Shown piece by piece: positions 49,334 to 57,693 of a stretch of 64,000 nucleotides of DNA. Origin of the DNA: Tenacibaculum skagerrakense (lineage in GTDB: Bacteria; Bacteroidota; Bacteroidia; Flavobacteriales; Flavobacteriaceae). The stretch's first letter is position 1. Each line of letters starts with the position of its first letter. The stretch lies in the NCBI RefSeq assembly GCF_004345825.1, contig NZ_SLXM01000007.1, positions 62,001 to 126,000 of the forward strand, given 5' to 3'. Both the position numbers and the translations under genes were made by a program. Below the pieces are notes generated by a model. That model saw nothing but the letters and a program-made list of their open reading frames with translations. It was not told the DNA's origin and did not search any database.

Positions 49334-51517
49334 ATGGCTACATTAAGATTTAATGCACTTCAGGAAACATTAAATAGAAAACCTATTCAAATAGAGGAAT
49401 ATAAAAAGCGTTCTGAATTGTTTGCTCAACATGTTTTTAGCGATAAAGCAATGTTACAGTATATGACTAAAGAAGCTTACAAGAGTGTAAAGGACGCAGC
49501 AGAGTTTGGTCATAAAATAGATAGAAGTATAGCAGATCAGATAGCGGTGAGTATGAAAAATTGGGCCTTGTCTAAAGGAGCAACTCATTATACCCATTGG
49601 TTTCAACCACTAACTGGAGCTACCGCAGAAAAGCACGATGCTTTTTTTGAAACCTTAGCAGACGGTAATGCAATGGAACTTTTTGATGGTGGTAAATTAG
49701 TACAACAAGAACCTGATGCTTCTTCTTTTCCTAATGGAGGGATTCGAAATACTTTTGAGGCTCGTGGATATACCGCTTGGGATCCTACATCAGCAGCTTT
49801 TATTTATGGGACTACCTTGTGTATTCCAACTGTTTTTGTTGCGTATACTGGTGAAGCTTTAGATAATAAAGCGCCTCTTTTAAGAGCATTACAAGCTATA
49901 GACGAATCGGCTACTGCTGTTTGTAAATATTTTGATAAAAATGTAACGAAGGTTACGGCTACTCTAGGTTGGGAGCAAGAATATTTTTTGATAGACAAAG
50001 CATTGGCAGCATCGAGACCAGATATTATGATGACTGGTAGAACTCTATTGGGTCATTCTTCAGCAAAAGGACAACAGTTAGAAGATCATTATTTTGGTTC
50101 GATTCCGACTAGAGTTATGAATTTTATGCGTGATTTAGAGCAAGAGTGTATGTTGTTAGGAATTCCTGTAAAAACAAGGCACAATGAAGTTGCACCGAAT
50201 CAGTTTGAAGTTGCACCAATTTTTGAAGAAGCAAATTTAGCGGTAGATCATAATTCCTTATTAATGGATGTGATGGAAAAAGTTTCTCAACGTCATAATT
50301 TTAAAGTTTTGTTTCATGAGAAGCCTTTCAAAGGTATTAATGGATCTGGAAAACATAACAATTGGAGTTTAAGCACAAATACAGGTGTTAACTTATTAAG
50401 TCCGGGAAAAACTCCAATGAAGAATCTTCAGTTCCTAACCTTTTTTGTAAACACAATTAAGGCTGTTCACGACTATGAAGAGTTAATTAGAGCATCGATT
50501 GCTAGTGCTAGTAACGATCATCGTTTAGGAGCAAATGAAGCTCCGCCTGCAATTATTTCGGTTTTTATAGGTTCACAATTATCTGAGGTATTGGATGAGT
50601 TAGAGAATGTAACGAAGGGAAAATTATCACCTCAAGAAAAAACAGATTTAAAATTAAATATAGTTGGTAAGATTCCCGAAATTCTATTAGACAATACAGA
50701 TAGAAATAGAACATCTCCTTTTGCTTTCACAGGAAATAAATTCGAATTAAGAGCAGTAGGTTCTTGGTCTAATTGTGCGGGGCCGATGACTGTTTTAAAT
50801 ACCATTATTGCGAAACAATTAAAAGACTTTAAGAAGGAAGTCGATGTTTTGATTGACACTAAAGGACTTAAAAAAGATGAGGCTGTTTTTAATGTATTAA
50901 GAGAATACATAAAAGCATCTAAGAAAATACGATTTGAAGGAGACGGTTACGGAGAAGCTTGGGAAAAGGAAGCAAAAAAACGAGGTTTAAGTAACCACAA
51001 AACTACGCCAGAGGCATTAAAGGCTAAGATTTCTAAAAAGAACATTATTCTTTTCGAAGAAATGGGAGTGATGAATAAAATTGAAGTTGAAGCACGTCAT
51101 GAAATTGAATTAGAAGAGTATGCAAAACGTATCCAAATAGAAAGTCGTGTTTTAGGTGATATCTCAAGAAATCATGTAATTCCGATTGTTATTCAATATC
51201 AAAATACATTAATAGAAAATGTAAAAGGATTAAAAGAAATTTTCGGAAAAGATTTTGAACAATACGCATCTGAACAAATCGATTTAATCAAACGTATTTC
51301 TAATCATATTGCAGAAATTAATTCCAAAATTGAGCAAATGACAGAAAAACGTAAGGAAGCCAATAAATTCAAAGGGCAAAAAAATGCAGAAATGTATTGT
51401 AACGTAGTAAAACCTTTTTTAGAGGAAATTAGATATCACGTAGATAAACTTGAGTTGTTGGTTGATGATAATTTATGGCCTTTAACAAAGTACCGAGAAT
51501 TGTTATTTACTAGATAA
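49334..51517 (+). CDS. glnN: Glutamine synthetase, type III
   Basis: About 727 aa from the ATG at 49334 (MATLRFNALQETLNRKPIQI). Type III marks: large size, YTHWFQPLTGATAEKHDAFF near residue 90, TLGWEQEYFLIDKALAASRP, KTRHNEVAPNQFEVAPIFEE, GSGKHNNWSLSTNTG and NRTSPFAFTGNKFELRAVGS. GSIII forms dodecamers and is a second ammonium-assimilating enzyme in Bacteroidota. It is divergent from the type II gene. The acetyltransferase gene follows by 1 nt, so the two are co-transcribed. Confidence 0.95.
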   Translation: MATLRFNALQETLNRKPIQIEEYKKRSELFAQHVFSDKAMLQYMTKEAYKSVKDAAEFGHKIDRSIADQIAVSMKNWALSKGATHYTHWFQPLTGATAEKHDAFFETLADGNAMELFDGGKLVQQEPDASSFPNGGIRNTFEARGYTAWDPTSAAFIYGTTLCIPTVFVAYTGEALDNKAPLLRALQAIDESATAVCKYFDKNVTKVTATLGWEQEYFLIDKALAASRPDIMMTGRTLLGHSSAKGQQLEDHYFGSIPTRVMNFMRDLEQECMLLGIPVKTRHNEVAPNQFEVAPIFEEANLAVDHNSLLMDVMEKVSQRHNFKVLFHEKPFKGINGSGKHNNWSLSTNTGVNLLSPGKTPMKNLQFLTFFVNTIKAVHDYEELIRASIASASNDHRLGANEAPPAIISVFIGSQLSEVLDELENVTKGKLSPQEKTDLKLNIVGKIPEILLDNTDRNRTSPFAFTGNKFELRAVGSWSNCAGPMTVLNTIIAKQLKDFKKEVDVLIDTKGLKKDEAVFNVLREYIKASKKIRFEGDGYGEAWEKEAKKRGLSNHKTTPEALKAKISKKNIILFEEMGVMNKIEVEARHEIELEEYAKRIQIESRVLGDISRNHVIPIVIQYQNTLIENVKGLKEIFGKDFEQYASEQIDLIKRISNHIAEINSKIEQMTEKRKEANKFKGQKNAEMYCNVVKPFLEEIRYHVDKLELLVDDNLWPLTKYRELLFTR

Positions 51518-51518
51518 T

Positions 51519-52004
51519 ATGTCTTTGAAAATCTTACCTTTAACAGAAATACATTGGTTACAAGTAGCTAAAATTTACGAAGAAGGTATAAAAACGGGTA
51601 ATGCTACTTTTAGAACTCAGGTTCCTGATTGGGAAACATGGAATTCCAATTGTCATAAACACAGTAGATTTGTGATAGTTAATAGTGAAGAAGAAGTTTT
51701 AGGTTGGTGCGCACTAGCACCCGTTTCTTCTAGGTTTGAATATAGAGGTGTAGCTGAGGTAAGTGTTTATATTAAATTATCTGCAATAGGAAATGGTATA
51801 GGTTCTTTACTGATGAAAAGTTTAATTCAGTCTTCTGAGGAAAACGGAATTTGGACTCTTTATTCGAGTATGTTTCCGGAAAATATTGGAAGTGTTCGAC
51901 TTCATGAGAAGTTCGGATTTAGAAAAGTTGGTTATAGAGAAAGAATTGCCGAGTTAAATGGGATTTGGAGAGATACAATAATATACGAACGAAGAAGTAA
52001 ATAA
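51519..52004 (+). CDS. GNAT family N-acetyltransferase (phosphinothricin acetyltransferase-like)
   Basis: A 161-aa protein. The stretch IYEEGIKTGNATFRTQVPDW opens the family, the acetyl-CoA loop is IKLSAIGNGIGSLLMKSLIQ (an Ix GxGIG-type variant of QxxGxG/A), and SMFPENIGSVRLHEKFGFRKVGYRE is the standard end. Relatives acetylate phosphinothricin or methionine sulfoximine, both glutamine synthetase inhibitors. Its position 1 nt after the type III glutamine synthetase gene makes a protective role for that enzyme an attractive inference, not shown. Confidence 0.83.
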   Translation: MSLKILPLTEIHWLQVAKIYEEGIKTGNATFRTQVPDWETWNSNCHKHSRFVIVNSEEEVLGWCALAPVSSRFEYRGVAEVSVYIKLSAIGNGIGSLLMKSLIQSSEENGIWTLYSSMFPENIGSVRLHEKFGFRKVGYRERIAELNGIWRDTIIYERRSK

Positions 52005-52015
52005 CAGAAAATTAC

Positions 52016-52046
52016 TTTGGTAGTCTTACGTTTTAAAGTAATTTTG
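52016..52046 (+). promoter_or_regulatory. Promoter of the purM gene
   Basis: TTTG (52016-52019), 19-nt spacer, TAATTTTG (52039-52046): a full match to the Bacteroidota consensus. ATG at 52069. Confidence 0.75.
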
Positions 52047-52068
52047 TGACCAACAACAACACAACACA

Positions 52069-53247
52069 ATGAGTCAAGAAGTATCTAAAAGATATGCACA
52101 ACGAGGAGTTTCAGCTTCTAAAGAAGACGTGCATAATGCAATTAAAAATATTGACAAAGGTTTGTTTCCAAAAGCCTTTTGTAAAATAGTTCCAGATTAT
52201 TTAACTAACAGCGAAGAGCATTGTTTAATAATGCATGCTGATGGAGCTGGCACAAAATCATCTTTAGCATACATGTATTGGAAAGAAACTGGAGATGTTT
52301 CTGTGTGGAAAGGTATTGCACAAGATGCATTAATCATGAATATTGATGATTTATTATGTGTTGGAGCTACCGATAATATTATGCTATCTTCTACAATAGG
52401 TAGAAATAAAAATTTAATTCCTGGTGAAGTTATTTCAGCAATAATTAACGGTACAGAAGAATTGATTTCTGAATTAAAAGATTTTGGAGTAACTATTCAT
52501 TCTACTGGAGGAGAAACAGCTGATGTTGGCGATTTAGTCAAAACTATTATCGTTGATTCTACAGTAACAGCTAGAATGAAGCGAGCTGATGTTATTGATA
52601 ATGCTAATATTAAACCAGGTAATGTAATTGTAGGTTTAGCTTCATTTGGTCAAGCTTCTTATGAAAAGGAATATAATGGAGGTATGGGAAGTAATGGTTT
52701 AACTTCAGCACGCCATGATGTATTCAATAAATATTTAGCTGAAAAATATCCTGAAAGTTTTGATGCAGCTGTGCCTTCTGACTTAGTGTATTCTGGAAAT
52801 GTAAAGTTAACAGATGAAGTTGAAAACTCTCCAATCGATGCTGGGAAGTTAGTGTTATCTCCAACAAGAACTTATGCGCCAATAATAAAAGCTATTTTAT
52901 CTAAATATACTTCTGATAATATTCACGGAATGGTTCATTGTTCTGGTGGTGCGCAAACAAAAATTTTACACTTTGTGGATAATGTTCATGTGATTAAAGA
53001 TAACATGTTTGAAATTCCACCTCTTTTTAAATTGATACAAGAGCAATCTAAAACAGATTGGAAAGAGATGTACCAAGTGTTTAACTGTGGACATAGAATG
53101 GAATTATATGTTTCTCCTGAAGTTGCAGAAGATATTATTGCAATTTCAAAGTCGTTTAATGTTGATGCTCAAATTGTTGGTAGAGTTGAAGAGAGCGCAG
53201 ATAAAAAACTTACCATAAAGAGCGAGTACGGAGTTTTTGAATATTAA
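52069..53247 (+). CDS. purM: Phosphoribosylformylglycinamidine cyclo-ligase (AIR synthase related)
   Basis: A 392-aa PurM-fold protein. Recognisable blocks are KRYAQRGVSASKEDVHNAIK at the start, HADGAGTKSSLAYMYWKE, DALIMNIDDLLCVGATDNIM, HSTGGETADVGDLVKT and MVHCSGGAQTKILHFVDNVH. PurM closes FGAM to AIR with ATP in purine synthesis. The protein is longer than E. coli PurM (about 345 aa), as is the rule for this phylum. No other pur gene is nearby. Monocistronic with a full promoter and terminator. Confidence 0.9.
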   Translation: MSQEVSKRYAQRGVSASKEDVHNAIKNIDKGLFPKAFCKIVPDYLTNSEEHCLIMHADGAGTKSSLAYMYWKETGDVSVWKGIAQDALIMNIDDLLCVGATDNIMLSSTIGRNKNLIPGEVISAIINGTEELISELKDFGVTIHSTGGETADVGDLVKTIIVDSTVTARMKRADVIDNANIKPGNVIVGLASFGQASYEKEYNGGMGSNGLTSARHDVFNKYLAEKYPESFDAAVPSDLVYSGNVKLTDEVENSPIDAGKLVLSPTRTYAPIIKAILSKYTSDNIHGMVHCSGGAQTKILHFVDNVHVIKDNMFEIPPLFKLIQEQSKTDWKEMYQVFNCGHRMELYVSPEVAEDIIAISKSFNVDAQIVGRVEESADKKLTIKSEYGVFEY

Positions 53248-53267
53248 GACATAGTGATTATACAAGC

Positions 53268-53299
53268 AAAAAAGTCTCGAATTTTCGAGACTTTTTTGT
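53268..53299. terminator. Bidirectional terminator after purM
   Basis: CAAAAAAGTCTCGAA (53268-53282) mirrors TTCGAGACTTTTTTG (53285-53299). It separates convergent genes. Confidence 0.88.
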
Positions 53300-54372
53300 T
53301 ATTGTTTTTTAGTAAGTTCAATTTCAGCTAACATTTCCCACGTTTTATGTCCAAATTTTTTTGGTGAAAATTTAAAATGGATGATGCTTTGTTTTTCTTT
53401 AGAATTATAACACACATCTATTAAAACATTTAATATCAATTTTTTATTTGTAGCGAAGCGATCATAGGTTTTAATATTTCCAATAAATAATGTGTTGTTT
53501 TTTAGTGACTTAATTTTAATAATGCTTGCTACTGCTTTGTGCTGCTGTAACTCTTTATTTTGATTGATTTTGTTTAAACCATCAAAATATAGTTCTAAGT
53601 TATTTGCCAGTTCTACAGCATTAATTTCTTTTTCTATATTAATTTTCCAAGCATAGGTGTAAGACCAAAAATTAGGATGCTCTGGATTTATCCAACCTTT
53701 AGGGAATCGTACTTCGGCAATACCTTGATAATTAATTTCTGGAGCGAAACTGATAGGAAATTCAAAAGTCTCATTTGTCCAAGATATATCTAAATTAATT
53801 ATAGTTTGATTTTCCTGTCTTAGTTGTACTTCATTCAAACTATTCCATATGTTATCACTAAAATCTCTTGGAGATATTCGAAATGTAATTATTGAGTTAT
53901 TATCCTTTTGAGAAAAATGTTGTTGTCCTTTAACATGTACTGTAATTACTTTTCCTGTATGAAATCCATCAAAGAATGTCATTATTCCAACAAATCCATT
54001 TTCAGCTTTTTTAAAATCAACAACAGGTTTAGGGAATTTTTTTGCCCAATGATTGGGTATCATGAGTCCATCAAAATAAGCTTTGAAATTAGCTTCAATT
54101 TTTTTTAAGTCTAAAGTTTTTGAAGTTTCTATTTTCCATCCAATAACTAACGACCAAAATTCGTTGCTTTTCGAATCTGACCATTTTGGAGTAAAAAGAA
54201 GTTCTTCAAAACCATTAATGTCAAGTTTTGGTGCCCAATTAACAGGAAACTTTATCACTTCTCTTTTCCAGTTTTTTGAGTTTTCAAAGATTGATAACTC
54301 CTTGTCTTCTTGAGTAAAGGCAGTTAAAGTTAATAAGAGCATAAATACTATTGCTAAAATTTGCTTCATCAT
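53299..54372 (-). CDS. Secreted protein made of two tandem repeats, function unknown
   Basis: A 357-aa protein with signal peptide (MKQILAIVFMLLLTLTAFTQ; a second ATG at 54369 is possible). It consists of two copies of a domain of about 150 residues: copy 1 has REVIKFPVNWAPKLDINGFE, FWSLVIGWKIE and ITFRISPRDFSDNIWNSLNE; copy 2 has ETFEFPISFAPEINYQGIAE, FWSYTYAWKIN and IHFKFSPKKFGHKTWEMLAE. Each copy also has a YFDGL segment. I do not know the family. Its ATG overlaps the stop of yceI by one base, so the two are translationally coupled and may act together in the periplasm. Confidence 0.75.
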   Translation of the reverse strand: MMKQILAIVFMLLLTLTAFTQEDKELSIFENSKNWKREVIKFPVNWAPKLDINGFEELLFTPKWSDSKSNEFWSLVIGWKIETSKTLDLKKIEANFKAYFDGLMIPNHWAKKFPKPVVDFKKAENGFVGIMTFFDGFHTGKVITVHVKGQQHFSQKDNNSIITFRISPRDFSDNIWNSLNEVQLRQENQTIINLDISWTNETFEFPISFAPEINYQGIAEVRFPKGWINPEHPNFWSYTYAWKINIEKEINAVELANNLELYFDGLNKINQNKELQQHKAVASIIKIKSLKNNTLFIGNIKTYDRFATNKKLILNVLIDVCYNSKEKQSIIHFKFSPKKFGHKTWEMLAEIELTKKQ

Positions 54373-54932
54373 TATAATTTAACTGTTACTTCAAAACCTA
54401 ATGCATCAGAAATTGCATAGTCTTTAACTTTACTTGTATAATATACATTCCACTTTCTTCTATCTATTTTAAAACGAGTTAACATTGTTTTGTCTTGATA
54501 GTTAAATTCTGCATTAAAATTTATTGGTTTGGTAATTCCTTTAAGAGTTAAATTGGCTTCGATTCTTGCATGTGTTTCGTCCGAATATGTAACTTTTGTT
54601 ATAACCAGTTTTGTTAGAGGATGCTTTTTAACATCAAAAAAATCATGATCTTTTAAATGATCAATTAGATTCTTCTTTCCTTCCTCTTGTTTAATATCTG
54701 TATTGGTCATAGAATTCATATCAATGGTAAATTCACCACCTGTAATTTTATCATCCGTTTTTACAAGGTGACCTTCTTTAAATTGTATAAAGCCATCATG
54801 ACCTCCAAAATGAAAAGTCAATTCACCAATCCATTTAATGGTACTTTTCTCAACATTTATAGGAAGCTTTTCTTGTGAGTTGCTAATTAAAATTGAAGAT
54901 GCAGTAAGAATAAGAGTAATAATTTTTCTCAT
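54372..54932 (-). CDS. YceI family lipid-binding periplasmic protein
   Basis: A 186-aa protein with signal peptide MRKIITLILTASSILISNSQ. The lipocalin-like YceI barrel begins INVEKSTIKWIGELTFHFGG (K-x-x-x-W-x-G-x-K-like start) and includes GGEFTIDMNSMTNTDIK, FFDVKKHPLTKLVIT and LTLKGITKPINFNAEF. YceI proteins bind isoprenoid-type lipids. It heads a two-gene group with the duplicated-domain protein. Confidence 0.88.
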   Translation of the reverse strand: MRKIITLILTASSILISNSQEKLPINVEKSTIKWIGELTFHFGGHDGFIQFKEGHLVKTDDKITGGEFTIDMNSMTNTDIKQEEGKKNLIDHLKDHDFFDVKKHPLTKLVITKVTYSDETHARIEANLTLKGITKPINFNAEFNYQDKTMLTRFKIDRRKWNVYYTSKVKDYAISDALGFEVTVKL

Positions 54933-55056
54933 GAATATATTTTTTAGAATTCAGAGTAAAACTATTCCAGTGATTGGTTAAAAATGTCAAATCAATTTAA
55001 AAGAAGTGTCAAATTATTTTAAAACTCTTGATTACCATAGCAATTTATTATGGTTT

Positions 55057-55482
55057 TTATTCAATTCTCTCAAATACAAAATCTATAGAAAAATCATCGT
55101 TAGCAACTTTAGCTTTTAAGTTGTCTTTTTCAAGCCAGTAAGATATTTCTTTAGGAAATTCATTTTTTTTGTTTTCACAAACTAACATATCCTTGGTTAG
55201 TTTAGTTATTTCAAATAAAGTTGGCTCTTGATTTACGCCAGTAACTTGAAAATATTGCTTTCCTTCCGAAGAAATTATGTTCAATATCTCTTTAAAAACC
55301 GTGTCTTTATTTTGTAGCGTGTAACCAATTCCAGAAAAATTAGCGTTCCAAATTTCATAAGTAGTTTTCGTAGAATCTTCATTAATTCGTTTCCACTTCC
55401 CAATCATGAAATCAGGGTTTTTGGGTTGTTTATTACAAGAGAAACAGATAGAAGCAAAAAAAATAAGAAAAAGGTAACGCAT
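55057..55482 (-). CDS. Small lipoprotein, DUF6265-like
   Basis: A 141-aa lipoprotein (MRYLFLIFFASICFSCNK, Cys16). The mature part, with DFMIGKWKRINEDSTKTTYE, SGIGYTLQNKDTVFKEILNI and EISYWLEKDNLKAKV, has the layout of the DUF6265 lipocalin-like family. The function is unknown. It is transcribed away from prfA and stands alone. Confidence 0.7.
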   Translation of the reverse strand: MRYLFLIFFASICFSCNKQPKNPDFMIGKWKRINEDSTKTTYEIWNANFSGIGYTLQNKDTVFKEILNIISSEGKQYFQVTGVNQEPTLFEITKLTKDMLVCENKKNEFPKEISYWLEKDNLKAKVANDDFSIDFVFERIE

Positions 55483-55567
55483 ATATAAGGATTTTAGGTC
55501 AATGACTGATTTTCAATTCAACAAATTTAAAGAAAAGTCGTAAATTCGCACACCAACGAAGAAAACA

Positions 55568-56644
55568 ATGCTAGATAAATTACAGATAGTAAAACAACGT
55601 TTTGATGAGGTTTCTGATTTAATCATTCAACCGGATGTTATTTCGGATCAAAAGCGTTACGTGCAACTTAATAAAGAGTATAAAGACTTAGGTAAAGTTG
55701 TAAAAAAAGCGAACGAATACGAAACGTTATTAAATAATATAGAAGAAGCGAAAGAGATTATTGCTGATGGTAGTGATGCCGAAATGGTTGATATGGCAAA
55801 AATGGAGATGGATGAAGCCAAAGAACGTATTCCTACCTTAGAAGAAGAAATTAAGTATTTATTGATTCCTAAAGACCCTGAAGATGGCAAAAATGCCGTT
55901 GTTGAATTGCGTGCGGGTACTGGAGGAGATGAAGCAAGTATTTTTGCTGGAGATTTATTTAGAATGTATTCTAAGTATTGTGAAAGTAAAGGATGGAATG
56001 TTTCTATTGTAGATTACAGTGAAGGAACAAACGGAGGTTTCAAAGAAATACAATTTGAAGTAACTGGAGAAGATGTTTATGGTACGCTAAAGTTTGAAGC
56101 GGGAGTACATCGTGTTCAACGTGTTCCGCAAACAGAAACTCAGGGTCGTGTGCATACTTCGGCAGCAACTTGTATGGTGTTTCCAGAAGCAGAAGAGTTT
56201 GATGTTGAAATAAACCCAAAAGATGTTAGAATTGATTATTTCTGTTCGTCTGGACCAGGGGGACAGTCTGTAAACACAACCTATTCTGCGGTACGTCTAA
56301 CTCACATTCCAACTGGATTAGTAGCACAGTGTCAAGATCAAAAATCACAGCACAAGAACAAAGAAAAAGCCTTCAGAGTATTACGTTCTAGATTATATGA
56401 TTTAGAATTGGCTAAAAAGCAAGCTGAAGATGCAGCTAAAAGAGGTTCTATGGTAACATCTGGAGATCGTTCTGCAAAAATTAGAACGTATAACTATCCA
56501 CAAGGACGTGTTACAGATCATAGAATTGGTTTAACGTTATACGATTTGCAAAATATTGTGAATGGTGATATTCAGAAAATTATTGATGAATTAATGTTAG
56601 CAGAAAACACTTCAAAGTTAAAGGAACTTGGAGAAACTATATAA
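55568..56644 (+). CDS. prfA: Peptide chain release factor 1
   Basis: A 358-aa class I release factor. The catalytic GGQ is at residues 231-233 ([20 protein letters not shown]), and the stop-codon-reading tripeptide is PQT at 187-189 ([16 protein letters not shown]), the RF1-type PxT and not the SPF of RF2. It reads UAA and UAG and releases the nascent chain. The length and domain order are normal. There is a -7-like TAAATTCG at 55541-55548. Confidence 0.96.
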   Translation: MLDKLQIVKQRFDEVSDLIIQPDVISDQKRYVQLNKEYKDLGKVVKKANEYETLLNNIEEAKEIIADGSDAEMVDMAKMEMDEAKERIPTLEEEIKYLLIPKDPEDGKNAVVELRAGTGGDEASIFAGDLFRMYSKYCESKGWNVSIVDYSEGTNGGFKEIQFEVTGEDVYGTLKFEAGVHRVQRVPQTETQGRVHTSAATCMVFPEAEEFDVEINPKDVRIDYFCSSGPGGQSVNTTYSAVRLTHIPTGLVAQCQDQKSQHKNKEKAFRVLRSRLYDLELAKKQAEDAAKRGSMVTSGDRSAKIRTYNYPQGRVTDHRIGLTLYDLQNIVNGDIQKIIDELMLAENTSKLKELGETI

Positions 56645-56649
56645 AAATA

Positions 56650-56674
56650 AACGCAACCATTGGTTGCGTTTTTA
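56650..56674 (+). terminator. Intrinsic terminator after prfA
   Basis: ACGCAACC (56651-56658) and GGTTGCGT (56662-56669), 3-nt loop, T-run after it. Confidence 0.85.
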
Positions 56675-56693
56675 GTTCCTATATTTAAGCCTT

Positions 56694-57644
56694 ATGAATT
56701 ATAGCAGAGATGAAATTCTAACTGTAGCATTTTATAATGTTGAAAATTTGTTTGACACTATAGATGATCCAACTACTAATGATGATAAGTACACACCTAC
56801 AGGTGAAAGAAACTGGACATATAAACGCTATTACAGAAAGCTTAATAGAATAAGTTATGTTATTTCTCAAATAGGAAAAACAAGTTCCTCTGAAACACCT
56901 ATTTTAGTTGGGTTAGCTGAAGTAGAAAACACTAAAGTATTAGATGATTTAGTAAATCAGAAGAGTTTGCATAAATGTGGTTACAGGTATGTTCACTATG
57001 AATCTAATGATGAAAGAGGAATAGATACTGCTTTGTTATATCGTGATAGGCATTTTAGCCCTGTTTCTTCGGAAAGAATGCAGTTTAGTTTTTTAGATGA
57101 AGAAGGAAATTTTGATCATACGAGAGATGTATTACTTGTTTCAGGTTTTATGAATGATGAATTAATTCATGTTATAGTGAATCATTGGCCGTCAAGAAGA
57201 GAAGGAGAAGAGGAGTCAAAATCAAAACGGATAAAGGCTGCAGATGTAGTTAAAGAGGCCATCGATAAAATAACGAGTAAAGACCCTAATGCTAAAATTA
57301 TCATTATGGGTGATTTTAATGATAATCCTACTTCAGAGAGTGTAAAAAACCATTTAGTAAGTCATGATTTTTTTAATCCTATGCTACCATTATATCAAAA
57401 AGGTCTAGGAACCTCAACATTTCAAAAAGAGTGGCATTTATTTGATCAAATTATTTTGTCTAATAATTTTAAAGATATAGAAACTAACCATCAATTTATG
57501 TCAGCCAACATTTTTAATAAAAAATGGTTAAAAACACATAAAGGGAAGCATAAAGGGAGTCCGTTCAGAACGTATATTGGACCTTGGTATAAAGGAGGTT
57601 TTTCGGATCATTTTCCTGTGTATGTTTCTTTTGTAAAAAAATAA
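56694..57644 (+). CDS. Endonuclease/exonuclease/phosphatase family protein
   Basis: A 316-aa protein with the EEP fold: FYNVENLFDTIDDPTTNDDK (metal-binding Asn and Glu), VGLAEVENTKVLDDLV (the catalytic Glu), VIVNHWPSRREGEEESKSKR, IIMGDFNDNPTSESV (D-x-N) and FSDHFPVYVSF (SDH at the end). No signal peptide, so probably cytoplasmic. Family members cleave DNA, RNA or phosphoesters; which, cannot be told. Between two terminators. Confidence 0.87.
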   Translation: MNYSRDEILTVAFYNVENLFDTIDDPTTNDDKYTPTGERNWTYKRYYRKLNRISYVISQIGKTSSSETPILVGLAEVENTKVLDDLVNQKSLHKCGYRYVHYESNDERGIDTALLYRDRHFSPVSSERMQFSFLDEEGNFDHTRDVLLVSGFMNDELIHVIVNHWPSRREGEEESKSKRIKAADVVKEAIDKITSKDPNAKIIIMGDFNDNPTSESVKNHLVSHDFFNPMLPLYQKGLGTSTFQKEWHLFDQIILSNNFKDIETNHQFMSANIFNKKWLKTHKGKHKGSPFRTYIGPWYKGGFSDHFPVYVSFVKK

Positions 57645-57671
57645 AAACCAGCTTTAAAAGCTGGTTTTTTA
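57643..57671. terminator. Bidirectional terminator between EEP gene and glmS
   Basis: CCAGCTTT (57648-57655) and AAAGCTGG (57657-57664) with flanking A and T runs. Confidence 0.85.
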
Positions 57672-57693
57672 ATATCATCTATTTTTTACTTGA

